Counted from the first letter of the stretch, positions 1 through 9,139 are shown. The stretch is 50,837 nucleotides of DNA from Candidatus Zapsychrus exili (GCA_030765585.1 JAVCCJ010000113.1:1-50837); one strand, 5' to 3'. Numbers and translations: made by a program. Notes: a model not told the origin generated them from the sequence alone.

Positions 1-566
1 AAATAGACAATCTGATCAATAAAGCCAATATAAACAATGATAAAAAGGTAGAAAAACTCAAACAAGAACGCATCAGGCTTGAGACTGCCCTCTCTCAAGT
101 GAAAGCAAAAATAAACAAGCTTATTGATGCTATTGAATCAGGACAAAATTTTAAGTCTTTGCAGGAAAGAATGCAAAAGCTGGAAACTGAAAGAGAAAAC
201 TTTGAAGTTAAGATATCTGAAGCAGATTTTGAAATACAAAAAATTGAGCAGGAAATTCTCAGCGCAGAAACTATTCGAAAAAACTTCAAACAACTGAATG
301 ACATCATTGACAAAGCAAAACCACAACAACTTAAAGATATCCTCGCAAATATAATCGAAATAGCTGAATACCACGAATCACAAAGTGATGATGCGGAAGG
401 ACATATAAAGATAAGCTATTTTGAACAACCCAACATTAGGTTCCCCAAAAATACAAAAAGCGAACAACTCAATAAAGAATTGTTCGCTCAGTGTATGAAT
501 TGGCTCCCTGATAAGCGTCTAAGATCTTTATATATAAATTATGAAGATCACTCTGAGATAGCCTAG
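1..566 (+). CDS. Large serine recombinase, C-terminal part (5' truncated by window edge)
   Basis: The frame is open from base 3, so the gene begins outside the window; the first in-window alternative start is a GTG at 99. The visible ~188 residues are almost entirely charged heptad-like helix (repeated K/E/L/I spacing up to about residue 110), followed by a short beta-rich tail. This is the layout of the coiled-coil and C-terminal tail of large serine recombinases of the resolvase/invertase family; the catalytic and zinc-ribbon parts would lie upstream. Such enzymes catalyse site-specific integration or excision of mobile elements. The last ~98 bp overlap, tail to tail, the end of the oppositely oriented 1041-aa gene, which suggests that insertion of this element created the present 3' end of that gene. 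The family call rests on architecture only, because no catalytic serine is visible. Confidence 0.6.
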   Translation, partial: IDNLINKANINNDKKVEKLKQERIRLETALSQVKAKINKLIDAIESGQNFKSLQERMQKLETERENFEVKISEADFEIQKIEQEILSAETIRKNFKQLNDIIDKAKPQQLKDILANIIEIAEYHESQSDDAEGHIKISYFEQPNIRFPKNTKSEQLNKELFAQCMNWLPDKRLRSLYINYEDHSEIA

Positions 567-3500
567 GCACTGCAGGAGTATTTTGCATTATTTCTCTGAT
601 CATTTCATAAAGCACTACATTGTTATCGTCAAGAAGCTCTTTGATAGCTTGCTCCAAAGTCATATTTAAATCATGCTTATAATTTGTAAATAAATTCAAT
701 GCTTCATTAATAAAAACGTCAATCTTTTTTTTAGTTTGCATATACTCTTTAGACCCTGCTACCATCGCATTATCTATAGGAGTGTTCTCAACAGAAATGC
801 GTGTCGGTGATTTTCCATTGACAGGAGGCTGTCTTGACACCTCTTTTATATCTACAATAACATTTTTGACAACAGTTATCCCTGCCCTACTTGTGAAAAA
901 ATATCCGGAGATCTTTACCAGCTTATCCGCATTATTAACTATATTTATACGCCCTTTAGGAGTGATATCAGACAAATCGACTGGATTGCCTTCAAAAGTA
1001 ATTTCATTAAGCTCAAAAGTATTCAACCCTTTAAGTGCTTCGATAATTTTTGTTTTATCAAGTTCTGTTCCTTTGAAATCTTCAAACTTTACCTTCTTCT
1101 CTAAAGTAGAAGGTGTCGCTAGCATAGCTTTATCTTTAGCGTATTTATTACGTGCAATACGATTGTAAAGCTCGTCATCATCACTGGTAATAATAAAATT
1201 AATAGCTTTCTCCCCTTCATTCTCATAAAGAATTTTATGTAGAGAAAATTTCTTGCTATAGCCCTGCAAGGCTTTAACTACTTCTGTAATGTTAATTTCT
1301 CCCCAATTACCCTCTGTTGTTTTAGCTGTATATACGCGAACAAGGGCAATACTTTTATCTTGCATAGCTTGTTTTAATACCTCTAAGGCTTCATTGTAAT
1401 CTTTATGATTATACTGCTTATAATAAGAGACAGCAGGATCATTCTCAATGTCTTGCACAAAATCAAAACGATTTACTATTTTATTTGCTATTTTTTCTAA
1501 AACAAGCAAATGATCAGCTGCTTTTTGTCTTATCGCACGTTTGCGCGCCAAGCTTTCATCCGCTTCTTGATCTCCTGTATCATATAATACGAAAACTTTT
1601 ACTTTACGATTACTTACGCCCTTAAAAGTAAAACTATGCACAGCACAGTCTGTACTAAGATCTAAGCCGAAAACATCATTAGCTGCGATTATTTCTTTAT
1701 TCTTTGTCTGAATTACAAATGAATCCACACCACTATTATCTTTAATATAATTAACAACCTGCTCTCTTCTTCCTCTTAATCCGCCCCCCCTATAATCATA
1801 TTTACTAGCGCGTAATTTAGTTTTTAAGCCTACATTCATCCTAGGGCCAATATTATTTTGATCAATTTGCTCTCTAATCTTAGATATAATTTTTTTATTT
1901 TCTTCAGACTTTACATCAGTTTTATTCCAATTTTTGCTACCGTCACTATAACTACGGTTATAGTCATAATAATCATCATCATATGCTCTACTTCCCGAAC
2001 GTGAAGTTTTCGAACTAAACTCAATTTTATGTGGAAATGCATTTGTTTCGCCGACCTCCCAGCTGCTTTTTCCTTTTTTAGAAAGAATAACATACGAGTC
2101 ATACTCCAGACCTTCTCCGTATACATAAAACTTTAATTCCTCAACAAGACGTCTAGAGGTAAGTCCGCGTTTTGAATAATTAAGAGATACCTCCTCGCCA
2201 TTAGAATCAAGGCCTACAAATTTATCTACAGTTAAATGCCCAGAAACCGCATTCTCAAAAGCTCTAATAACTACATCAAACCCAGCCATCTGATCTACAA
2301 CTGACATATTAAATGTTATACTAGGTACCCCTTCTTTAAACTCATCATCATTTTGTTGCACATCTTGTCCCAATTCTTCGCTTCCTTCAATTGTTGCTTT
2401 TTTCTCTTTCTTGCTTGGCATACCTAAAATTGTTTTAATTCTTTTAAGAAGTCCAAACCCTGCTATTTTTTTCTTACCAGAATCGCTTAGCATTGCAGAA
2501 TCGCTTACAACCTCTGCGTTCTTCATAAAAGCACCAAAACCACCAGAGAAATATTTCTTAGGTATGATTTCCTGACTGCTTGGATCATATTCTTCTTTTA
2601 TATAATTGTACGCACCTTGTTTATAAGTCTTAAGGTATTTATTATAGATATCAAGCTTCGTATTTTTATCAACATCATCAACTCCAACTACTTTTCTTTT
2701 ATCAGCGTAAAGTTGACCCACGAGACTATTTTGAAGATTTTTCTTAAACCAATCAGCTAGAATAAGAGAATTGTATATTTGACGAAGTGGCGCAAAATGC
2801 GTGCCGCTATTTACTTCTTTTTCTAGCTCAGGGATGACTATTGATTTGATAATATTTGTTGCGTCATTGCGAGGAGTCGAAGACGAAGAAGCAATCTCAT
2901 CTTTTTCTGAGATTGCCGCGCTCTGCTTTGCAGAGCTCGCAATGACATCCTCTAGATATTCTTCCTCTAGCATCACCTTTAAACTTGATTCAGCAACAAA
3001 CGCAGCACCTTCATTAACATAAACAACAACCTTATTGGGCACTATCCAAACTCTATTTAAAGTATCTGTCGGTATTTCACTTATTCCAAATTCCGCTTTT
3101 GTTCTTTTATATATCTTGTCCCAGAATTTCTTGCCTGTCTCAGACTCTGGATAAATTAAAGACGACATGAGCTTCTTTAACAGATAATCTTGTGCTAAAA
3201 GATCGCGACCCATTTGTGTAACACTTAAATCATCTGGAATGATTCTGTTTTGTTCACCAGGCGCAAGGTTGACCCACAAATCCTTTTCAGGAATAGTTAA
3301 TGATGCCAAGAAATATCTAATAAGCTTATCCGCCTCTTCTTTAAAAGTTTCTCCTTTTATATTGCTATCGCCTTCATTAACTAGAAAATCAAATTCTAAA
3401 GGATTCTCTGGATGAAGAACAAGACCTTGTATCATAGGTGGCGTAAATGCAGGGCTTAAAGAAAGCATTACAGGCGGCAATGCAGGGGCAAATACATTCT

Positions 3501-3594
3501 GCGCAAAAGCCGGCGATGGCAAAATTGTGCCAAAAGAAAATACTAACAAGATTATAAAAGAAAATACTTTTTGGAATCTTTTAAATGATGACAT
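469..3594 (-). CDS. Large exported protein sharing an N-terminal domain with the 1798-aa PPDK-like protein
   Basis: 1041 aa. A signal peptide (about residues 1-31, basic start, hydrophobic core, ending AFA-Q) predicts export. Residues ~35-350 are clearly homologous to the same region of the gene at 21560-26956: shared strings include DLWVNL, GRDLLAQDY and KKFWDKIYK. The rest is unrecognised: a mixed alpha/beta region with a Tyr/Asp/Ser/Arg-rich low-complexity stretch around residues 530-560. Residues ~217-244 are encoded by a palindromic repeat inserted in frame. The start has a good Shine-Dalgarno (AAGGAG, about 8 bases upstream). The last ~30 codons overlap the serine recombinase gene and may not be original sequence; the stop is TGA, rare here. 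No enzymatic motif was found, so function is unknown; an envelope location is inferred. Confidence 0.75.
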   Translation of the reverse strand: MSSFKRFQKVFSFIILLVFSFGTILPSPAFAQNVFAPALPPVMLSLSPAFTPPMIQGLVLHPENPLEFDFLVNEGDSNIKGETFKEEADKLIRYFLASLTIPEKDLWVNLAPGEQNRIIPDDLSVTQMGRDLLAQDYLLKKLMSSLIYPESETGKKFWDKIYKRTKAEFGISEIPTDTLNRVWIVPNKVVVYVNEGAAFVAESSLKVMLEEEYLEDVIASSAKQSAAISEKDEIASSSSTPRNDATNIIKSIVIPELEKEVNSGTHFAPLRQIYNSLILADWFKKNLQNSLVGQLYADKRKVVGVDDVDKNTKLDIYNKYLKTYKQGAYNYIKEEYDPSSQEIIPKKYFSGGFGAFMKNAEVVSDSAMLSDSGKKKIAGFGLLKRIKTILGMPSKKEKKATIEGSEELGQDVQQNDDEFKEGVPSITFNMSVVDQMAGFDVVIRAFENAVSGHLTVDKFVGLDSNGEEVSLNYSKRGLTSRRLVEELKFYVYGEGLEYDSYVILSKKGKSSWEVGETNAFPHKIEFSSKTSRSGSRAYDDDYYDYNRSYSDGSKNWNKTDVKSEENKKIISKIREQIDQNNIGPRMNVGLKTKLRASKYDYRGGGLRGRREQVVNYIKDNSGVDSFVIQTKNKEIIAANDVFGLDLSTDCAVHSFTFKGVSNRKVKVFVLYDTGDQEADESLARKRAIRQKAADHLLVLEKIANKIVNRFDFVQDIENDPAVSYYKQYNHKDYNEALEVLKQAMQDKSIALVRVYTAKTTEGNWGEINITEVVKALQGYSKKFSLHKILYENEGEKAINFIITSDDDELYNRIARNKYAKDKAMLATPSTLEKKVKFEDFKGTELDKTKIIEALKGLNTFELNEITFEGNPVDLSDITPKGRINIVNNADKLVKISGYFFTSRAGITVVKNVIVDIKEVSRQPPVNGKSPTRISVENTPIDNAMVAGSKEYMQTKKKIDVFINEALNLFTNYKHDLNMTLEQAIKELLDDNNVVLYEMIREIMQNTPAVPRLSQSDLHNLYIKILDAYQGANSYTERTILY
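2863..2946. repeat. In-frame palindromic repeat element (REP/RPE-like)
   Basis: The element has 11-bp perfect terminal inverted repeats (GTCATTGCGAG at 2863-2873 and its complement at 2936-2946) and a second inner inverted repeat (GCAATCTCA at 2891-2899, complement 2908-2916). The whole unit lies inside the coding sequence of the 1041-aa protein and is translated as a Ser/Ala-rich insert. At the aligned place the paralogous protein (21560-26956) has only a short linker. The ends resemble small palindromic repeats that are dispersed in many bacterial genomes; only this clear copy was seen here. Confidence 0.75.
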
Positions 3595-3683
3595 TAGACT
3601 TGCTCCTTTTAAATAGATAAATATGCTTATTAAGCATAAAAATGAATTAATTTTTTAAGATTTTTCTTATTACCGTGGCTGGA

Positions 3684-3713
3684 TTAATGCGACTCGGATT
3701 TTAATCGCATTAA
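3684..3713. other. Inverted repeat upstream of the 1041-aa gene
   Basis: Nine-base perfect arms (TTAATGCGA at 3684-3692, complement at 3705-3713) with a 12-base loop, about 90-120 bases upstream of the start codon of the minus-strand gene. It could be an operator or a leader hairpin. No riboswitch consensus was recognised, and no U-tract supports a terminator. Confidence 0.35.
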
Positions 3714-3865
3714 AAATAATTTCTAACTTAAATATATATTCTATAATAAATTTTATTAATATTTATATAAGTATAATATATATTTAGAAAGAAAACAAGT
3801 CTATTTGGGTAGGAAATGAGGAAAATATACCTTATAGAGAAATGTGTCTACAACTAATGCTCTGA

Positions 3866-4192
3866 TTACGTACTCTTGTATAATTTGCCCTGTTTTGTGC
3901 GGTCAACTGACTCTAGCTTGCCCTGTTTTTGCAGTTGATTTATCAATAGCGATATCCAACTGCGACTCTCTCCGATAAACTCAGCCGTCTCGCTTGTTGT
4001 GTGTGGTGCGGTAAGGAAGCTTATAATACGCTGGCGAGTTGTCTCTTTACTAGCAGAAGGTCTATTCTGCACCTGAACTATTAATTCAAGTCTATTTTCA
4101 GCTAATTTAAACCTATCTTCTATCAATCTTAGCCTATTTTCTAGTTCTTTTACTCTTTTTTTACTCGGAAATAACCAGTTTAAAAGCGACAC
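3866..4192 (-). CDS. Small winged-helix DNA-binding protein with N-terminal coiled coil
   Basis: 108 aa. Residues ~10-45 form an amphipathic helix with regularly spaced Leu/Ile and Lys/Arg/Glu (RVKELENRL onward), probably a dimerising coiled coil. Residues ~52-108 look like a winged helix-turn-helix: a first helix (RQRIISFL), a turn with TSETAEFIG, a recognition helix (SRSWISLLINQL) and a wing ending in KQGKLYK. This is typical of MarR/ArsR-like or archaeal-type small regulators. No ligand-binding domain is present. It stands alone between the 1041-aa gene and a decayed epimerase, so its target cannot be read from context. Confidence 0.6.
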   Translation of the reverse strand: MSLLNWLFPSKKRVKELENRLRLIEDRFKLAENRLELIVQVQNRPSASKETTRQRIISFLTAPHTTSETAEFIGESRSWISLLINQLQKQGKLESVDRTKQGKLYKST

Positions 4193-4309
4193 TTTATTCT
4201 CCTTTTATTCTCATTCTAATAGCACATTTGTTAGCTAACTTAACAAACAGTTAACAAGTATAATATTACTAGGAAATACTCCAAAAAGCAACAAAAATTA
4301 ACTCTTAGG

Positions 4310-4335
4310 CAATTCAGTTCGCGCGGACCGAATTC
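4310..4335. repeat. Palindromic REP-like hairpin
   Basis: An imperfect palindrome centred on GCGCG, with AATTC-type outer arms (4311-4320 against 4326-4335). It has two mismatches that would be G-U pairs in RNA. It sits at the degraded 3' end of the epimerase pseudogene. Confidence 0.4.
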
Positions 4336-4857
4336 AAATTAACAATATTGGGGATAGACCCCCGTCTGTCCAAAATTCTCAAAGAAAATTTTATAATAAT
4401 ACTCCCCTGCTAATTTGTTTAATGCATAAGGAGAAACTAGCTTAGGTAGATGCTCTTCTTTTTGTGGAAATTGGTCTGTGTCAGCATAAATTGCAGAAGA
4501 TGAAGCAAGAACAAAACGTTTAACCTTTTACTTAGCTGCTGCGGTAAGCATAAAAAGTGTTCCGTTGATATTTGCCTCATTGAAAAGCTCAGGCTCTTTC
4601 ATTGAACCAAGAGCAGAACATAAAGCAGCTTGATGAGTGACATAATCAATTGACTGACAGGCCTTATCGGCAAGTACCTTTATCCCTTATATCGCCACGA
4701 ATTAGCTCAAACTTATCTGCGCTTAAGCCCTCTGCAAATTTAAGATTTTCTTCTGCCCCTGATGAGAAATCATCAAGCGCTCGCACAAAATTACCTTCAG
4801 ATATCAAGTACTCTGCAATATTTGAACCAATAAAACCAACGCCCCCCAGTAACTAAA
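4322..4857 (-). pseudogene. Decayed NAD-dependent nucleotide-sugar epimerase (extended SDR family)
   Basis: Reading the minus strand in shifted frames recovers the family: an N-terminal Rossmann start (FLVTGG, then GFIGSNIAEYL), a GDIRDK stretch, a THQAAL stretch, the SSSAIYAD catalytic-Ser region, and the YxxxK motif as YALNK. Lesions seen are a one-base excess in the C6 run at 4842-4847, a second frameshift near GDIRDK, an in-frame TAA just before the KVKRF strand, and another TAA near the end. A small palindrome (4350-4371) interrupts the sequence before a FGPR-like remnant. Only about the first 180 residues of a normally ~310-residue enzyme remain. The downstream cupin suggests the intact gene made an activated sugar for surface polysaccharide. 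Confidence 0.8.
4350..4371. repeat. Small palindrome inside the epimerase pseudogene
   Basis: Arms GGATAGAC and GTCTGTCC (one G-U equivalent) enclose a C-rich loop. It resembles the short REP-type hairpins associated with Y1/RAYT transposases. It sits exactly where the epimerase similarity breaks. Confidence 0.4.
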
Positions 4858-4867
4858 AATCTTACTA

Positions 4868-5260
4868 CTACTCTACCTTCCCTTCCTCTATTCCATTTCC
4901 GCTTGAACGAGCATAGTCATCTTGAATTCTGTCAATATCATCTTCTAAGAGAATATCTCCACAAGCAACTTCAATAAAAACAAGTTTATCACGGCCTGTA
5001 TTTGCAATTCTATGAACTGCACCAACCGGAACATCCACAACAGTACCTGCTTGAACTTTTATTTCTTTATCATCAAGCGTAACCAAACCGATTCCTGAAA
5101 TTACATTCCATTTCTCAGAACGACACTTATGTCTTTGAAGGCTTAGACGAGAGCCGGGATTAACCTCAACGCGTTTAACCCAAACACCTTTTTCTTCAAA
5201 AAATTTAAAATAAAAACCCCAAGGTCTTTGAAAATAATTTATTATTCTTTGCTCTTCCAT
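4868..5260 (-). CDS. Cupin, mannose-6-phosphate isomerase type II-like
   Basis: 130 aa, a single cupin barrel. The order RPWGFY, VKRVEVNPGSRLSLQRH, KWNVISG, VPVGAVHRI and EVACGDILLEDDI matches the C-terminal isomerase domain of bifunctional ManC/AlgA proteins and the free-standing type II enzymes, which interconvert mannose-6-phosphate and fructose-6-phosphate using a bound metal. The usual H-x-H metal pair is here QRHK, so one ligand differs; the later VHR histidine and the Glu/Lys pair EKW are kept. It lies directly upstream of the epimerase pseudogene, as expected for a nucleotide-sugar operon, and just downstream of a lipoprotein gene (2-base gap). Function as isomerase rather than another sugar-nucleotide cupin is likely but not proven. 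Confidence 0.75.
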   Translation of the reverse strand: MEEQRIINYFQRPWGFYFKFFEEKGVWVKRVEVNPGSRLSLQRHKCRSEKWNVISGIGLVTLDDKEIKVQAGTVVDVPVGAVHRIANTGRDKLVFIEVACGDILLEDDIDRIQDDYARSSGNGIEEGKVE

Positions 5261-5262
5261 AA

Positions 5263-5676
5263 TTACAATGCTTTCATAATAGCGGTTAAAATATCTTCTG
5301 AAACTTTACTGTCGCCTTCAACACCTATTTGAATACTTATTTTTGACTCAAAAGAAGCAATAGCATCGACATCTATCTTAAGCGATTTTCCGTCGTAATA
5401 CTTTGCTCTTATTTTTGCCGAACGTATACCGTGAGTTTCTTGATCGATAGCAATACCTAGATCTTTAAGCACTATCATAGAAACATGATAAACATTAAGC
5501 ACAGAACTTTCTACCTTTTTTTCTAAAACACCTCGACTAAACTCACCTGGAATATACTTAAAGTTCTCATCCCCTGCCGTCTTTGCCTTGTCTTCAAAAA
5601 GAAGCGCACAGCCAGACAAAAACACAAAAGATATTAAAGCAATAATTATTAAAGATTTATTGATACACCTTTTCAT
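5263..5676 (-). CDS. Small lipoprotein, DUF3568-like
   Basis: 137 aa. The N-terminus has a basic start, a hydrophobic core and a lipobox LSGC at about residue 22, so it should be lipidated and membrane anchored. The remaining ~115 residues form an alpha/beta unit (helix SVLNVYHVSMIVLKDLGI, then strands) that recalls DUF3568-type lipoproteins. It is followed 2 bases later by the cupin gene and preceded by the cysteine-rich protein genes. No catalytic motif is visible. Confidence 0.65.
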   Translation of the reverse strand: MKRCINKSLIIIALISFVFLSGCALLFEDKAKTAGDENFKYIPGEFSRGVLEKKVESSVLNVYHVSMIVLKDLGIAIDQETHGIRSAKIRAKYYDGKSLKIDVDAIASFESKISIQIGVEGDSKVSEDILTAIMKAL

Positions 5677-5723
5677 TGTTCTCCCCTTTAATATAATTTA
5701 ATTTATTCTAAACAAATATTTTT

Positions 5724-7607
5724 TTATCTTCTTACAGACACGCAGTTACCATCATAAGTACATTCTCCCCAAATAGTTTGACCGCGCGAATTATACGTTC
5801 TGCATCTTTCCCCGGGCGTTGGATTATGAACACAATAAGACAATGTTGTTCCAGAATTAATGCAATCGCCAGCAGTACACTCATTCCCATCATTACATTC
5901 ACCATCTTTATGACATGTAATTGTACCTGCTGAACAATCTTCCGGACAAAGCTCAGAATTTTCTTCAGCATCGCATATTCCATTTCCGCAAAGTTCTATT
6001 GAGCCTTCATCACCTTCGCCGCCGCAGGTTGATAAGAACAAGCAAGCATTAGTACAAACCTTAATATTTCCTTTTGGTGGCTTTGCTGGACAAACGTCTG
6101 AATTACTTCCTCCATTATCACACGCTTCAAAAGGCGTATCTACATTTCCGTCTCCGCAATAAGGGCCAATAACCTCTATTATAGTACAAGACTGCGAACA
6201 ATATTCACAAGTCTCATCATAAGCGGCCTCACAAGCAACTCCATTGCTACTACCATTATCACACTCTTCAGGAACTTCACCTAGCCCATCACCACAAGAA
6301 ACAGTTGCGCTTCCTGCACAATCTAAAGAACAGCCGTCAGATGTAGGACAATTCTTAACGCTATAATCTGAACATAACATTGAATAGCCAGAAACAGGTC
6401 TGCAATCGCACCCACAAGGCCCATTGCAACCATATGAATCTTCATCTGGAACAGTAAATGGAGGATTACAATTTGGACATGAGCCTTCGTCGACATATCC
6501 AACACACTCGTATTCGCATATAGGTTCACAAGAATTACCGTCCCATAAAAGCCCTTCTATACAAGCTGTTGCGGATACAACATTGCTCCATTCACTACTG
6601 TTAAATTCACCTGGACTAGTCTCTTCTTCTGCTCGCACTCTATAATAATATGTAGTCTGAAAATCAATATTCTCGTCACGCACCGTTAGATTCGTAGTTG
6701 GAGTAGACATACCAGCTGGGCTAAAAGTAGGGGATTCAGATCTATCAAGAAAATATCTATTTATAATTGTCGGAGATGGATTTGGAACTTGCCAAGCAAG
6801 ATCTACCCACCTTCCATCTCCTGCTTCAGCTGATAAATTTTTAGGTATACCTGGCACCTCTCCACAATCTTCAAAACAATTAGTTTCATTCTCTTCTCCG
6901 TCACAAATTCCGTTTCCGCAATAAACTTCTCCTCCTCCTGTGCAAGGTGGCTCTGGTTGCATCCACTCACATCCTTCTGTAGAAAATAAATCACATTCAC
7001 TTTCTCTATCAAAATCTGAACAATTCCAATCACCATCGTTAGGAGCCTGTTGAGAAGATAATTGGCACCACTCACCACCCCCAATAGGGCCTGTCCACCG
7101 ACATCCGCTTATGCGACCACATTGATCTTCATCTAGTCCACCACAACCACCACTACCACCAGTACAAATATTCGGACAACCACAATCAGCAGCGCAATTT
7201 ATATTATCTTCAACAGCATCACAAGTTCCGTCTCCACAACAAGTGACCTCATTTAAAGCAGCCTGAATTTCATCAATATGCAATTCTCTTATAAAAGTAA
7301 TGTTAGGATCGACAAAAGCTTTAGTAATATTCAAAGGAGATAGAGCATAAACCTCTTTGATAGCGCCCCTTAGCTCATCAATATGAGCTGCTTTGATGGG
7401 GGTTAAATTAGAGTACAGATTTTCGTTAGTCCAAGATTGATTTGGCAGACCACACTCATTACGCTTATTATTTATATTCGTTCTTAAACCATCAACTACT
7501 GCTACACTAAAATTTGTTGGAACGGCAGAAGCAATACTTGGAGCAATCGTAAGTACAATAGCCACAAAAGCTATAGTACAAAGTATTTTAAAATATGATT
7601 TTCTCAT
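5724..7607 (-). CDS. Cysteine-rich exported surface protein, paralog 1
   Basis: 627 aa. A signal peptide covers about residues 1-28. Residues ~30-120 carry two copies of a HIDELRxAI/HIDEIQxAL helical motif shared by all four paralogs. Then comes a CCGDGTCD knot, an extra Cys-rich insert (CRWTGP, CEWMQPE), a fibronectin-III-like domain (~250-345, LAWQVP to YYYRVRAEE), an EGF-like stretch, and several repeats of the CGDGxxxxxEECDNG type known from Myxococcus cysteine-rich (DUF4215-like) proteins. The last ~60 residues are nearly the same as in paralog 2. Disulphide-stabilised, Ca-loop-like repeats suggest an extracellular adhesin or appendage component; no catalytic domain is seen. It lies 12 bases downstream of paralog 2, so the two are probably co-transcribed. 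Confidence 0.75.
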   Translation of the reverse strand: MRKSYFKILCTIAFVAIVLTIAPSIASAVPTNFSVAVVDGLRTNINNKRNECGLPNQSWTNENLYSNLTPIKAAHIDELRGAIKEVYALSPLNITKAFVDPNITFIRELHIDEIQAALNEVTCCGDGTCDAVEDNINCAADCGCPNICTGGSGGCGGLDEDQCGRISGCRWTGPIGGGEWCQLSSQQAPNDGDWNCSDFDRESECDLFSTEGCEWMQPEPPCTGGGEVYCGNGICDGEENETNCFEDCGEVPGIPKNLSAEAGDGRWVDLAWQVPNPSPTIINRYFLDRSESPTFSPAGMSTPTTNLTVRDENIDFQTTYYYRVRAEEETSPGEFNSSEWSNVVSATACIEGLLWDGNSCEPICEYECVGYVDEGSCPNCNPPFTVPDEDSYGCNGPCGCDCRPVSGYSMLCSDYSVKNCPTSDGCSLDCAGSATVSCGDGLGEVPEECDNGSSNGVACEAAYDETCEYCSQSCTIIEVIGPYCGDGNVDTPFEACDNGGSNSDVCPAKPPKGNIKVCTNACLFLSTCGGEGDEGSIELCGNGICDAEENSELCPEDCSAGTITCHKDGECNDGNECTAGDCINSGTTLSYCVHNPTPGERCRTYNSRGQTIWGECTYDGNCVSVRR

Positions 7608-7619
7608 TTTAACACCCTC

Positions 7620-9044
7620 TTATTTACTTATGTTCACACAGCTACCATCATAAGTACATTCTCCCCAAATAGTTTGGCCGCGCGGATTATACGTCCTGCA
7701 TCTTTCCCCAGGCGTTGGATTAAGAACGCAATAAGACTCTTCTGTCCCAGGATTAATACATTCACCAACGGTGCATTCATTCTCATCATTACATTCGCCA
7801 TCTTTGTTACATGCAACTTGAGGACCGACGCAATCTTCTGGACAAAGCTCTACATTTTCTTCAGGGTCGCATATTCCGTTTCCACAAAGTTCTGATGAGT
7901 TTCCACCGTTACCACTGTTACCACTACCTTCACAACCACCATATACCAATACACAACTATCAGAACAATATGGGGTTGGTGTTTCTGGCGAACAATATGT
8001 TACATTGCCTTCTCCATCATCACATTCTTCGGTAGCTGGATCGTGATCTCCGTCTCCGCAATAGCCATCCTCTCCTAAGTGCTGACAAGTGCCTGCTCCG
8101 TCACAAGTTCCAGTTCCATAGTCACATGACGTACCTGCCGCAAGATTATCATTAACACATACTTTCATTTCTTGACCTTGTGGCTTTACGCACTCATCAT
8201 TAGTACAATCATTTGAGTCATCACAATCATCATCTATATTACACTCCATTACTTCACAAGAGTTGCCATCCCATAAATATCCTTCTTCGCAAGCTGTTGC
8301 TGAGACAGTATCGCTCCAGTCGCCTAAACTCTCCCAAACACCAGGTTCAAACTCATATTGCACTTTTACTCTATAATAATATGTGGTCCCCAAATCTATA
8401 TCTGTATCAATCGCGCCCTGCACAAGTCCACCAGTAAATTCAATTGGAGTATCAACTGGATTCTTAAAAGGATTTAATTGTATTGATCTGCTAAGAAGTT
8501 GTCTAGCTGAGTTCACAATCGGGTACGATTGTTCCCAAGTTAAATCTATCCACCATCCATCGCCTGCTAAAGCTGTAAGATTTTGAGGTATTTCTGTTGG
8601 CGCTCCACAATCTTGGACACAATTCATCACGGTTTCGGCAGAATCACAATTGCCGTCTCCACAACAAGGAGCATCATTTAAAGCAGACCAAACTTCATCA
8701 ATATGTGATTCCCTTAATATAGAAACTTCAGGATAGTTAAAATCATAAGTACCATTGTTTGGAGCTAATGCGTAAATTTCTTTAACGGCATCCCTTAACT
8801 CATAAATATGATCCGCTTTAACAGGAGTTTCGCCAGGAATCAATTCTTCATCTGACCAAGAATAATTCTCCTCTATACCACAAGCCTCACGCTTTTCATT
8901 TATACTAGATCTTATAGAATTAATTACCTCTACCCTAAAATTTGATGAGTTGGCAGAAGCAAAATTTGAGCTAACGACAAGTGCAATAAGCGAAAAAACT
9001 ACAATACAAAATATTTTAAAAAATAATTTTCTCATTGTAAGCAT
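7620..9044 (-). CDS. Cysteine-rich exported surface protein, paralog 2
   Basis: 474 aa, with a signal peptide at about residues 1-31 (ATG at 9044, or ATG at 9035 three codons later). It has the same order as paralog 1: a duplicated HIYELRDAV/HIDEVWSAL motif, CCGDGNCD, a fibronectin-III-like domain (~150-255), an Asp-rich Cys module (DDDCDDSNDCT), and CGDG/EECDDG repeats with a Gly/Asn/Ser linker. It ends in the family terminal module also found in paralog 1. It is shorter because it has fewer repeats. Codon use and style match its neighbours, so tandem duplication rather than recent transfer is likely. Confidence 0.75.
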   Translation of the reverse strand: MLTMRKLFFKIFCIVVFSLIALVVSSNFASANSSNFRVEVINSIRSSINEKREACGIEENYSWSDEELIPGETPVKADHIYELRDAVKEIYALAPNNGTYDFNYPEVSILRESHIDEVWSALNDAPCCGDGNCDSAETVMNCVQDCGAPTEIPQNLTALAGDGWWIDLTWEQSYPIVNSARQLLSRSIQLNPFKNPVDTPIEFTGGLVQGAIDTDIDLGTTYYYRVKVQYEFEPGVWESLGDWSDTVSATACEEGYLWDGNSCEVMECNIDDDCDDSNDCTNDECVKPQGQEMKVCVNDNLAAGTSCDYGTGTCDGAGTCQHLGEDGYCGDGDHDPATEECDDGEGNVTYCSPETPTPYCSDSCVLVYGGCEGSGNSGNGGNSSELCGNGICDPEENVELCPEDCVGPQVACNKDGECNDENECTVGECINPGTEESYCVLNPTPGERCRTYNPRGQTIWGECTYDGSCVNISK

Positions 9045-9139
9045 CCTTTTGTTAATTTATAATTTGCTAATTTCTTTAAATATACAGCAATACAATATTG
9101 TGTTTTTCTATATTTTAGTCTCTGCCATTTCCGATACAT

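Noticed and set aside
480-530. Degenerate tRNA at the end of the recombinase gene (its WLPD-like string recalls antisense tRNA readings)
   Set aside because: No cloverleaf can be paired; only a few bases fit.
3595-3720. Riboswitch shared upstream of the two giant exported proteins
   Set aside because: Only a short AATCCAGC string is common to both leaders; no conserved secondary structure or known consensus was found.
7811-8586. Plus-strand open frames opposite the cysteine-rich genes
   Set aside because: They are His/Asn-rich shadows of the repeat coding on the other strand, without ribosome sites or recognisable features.
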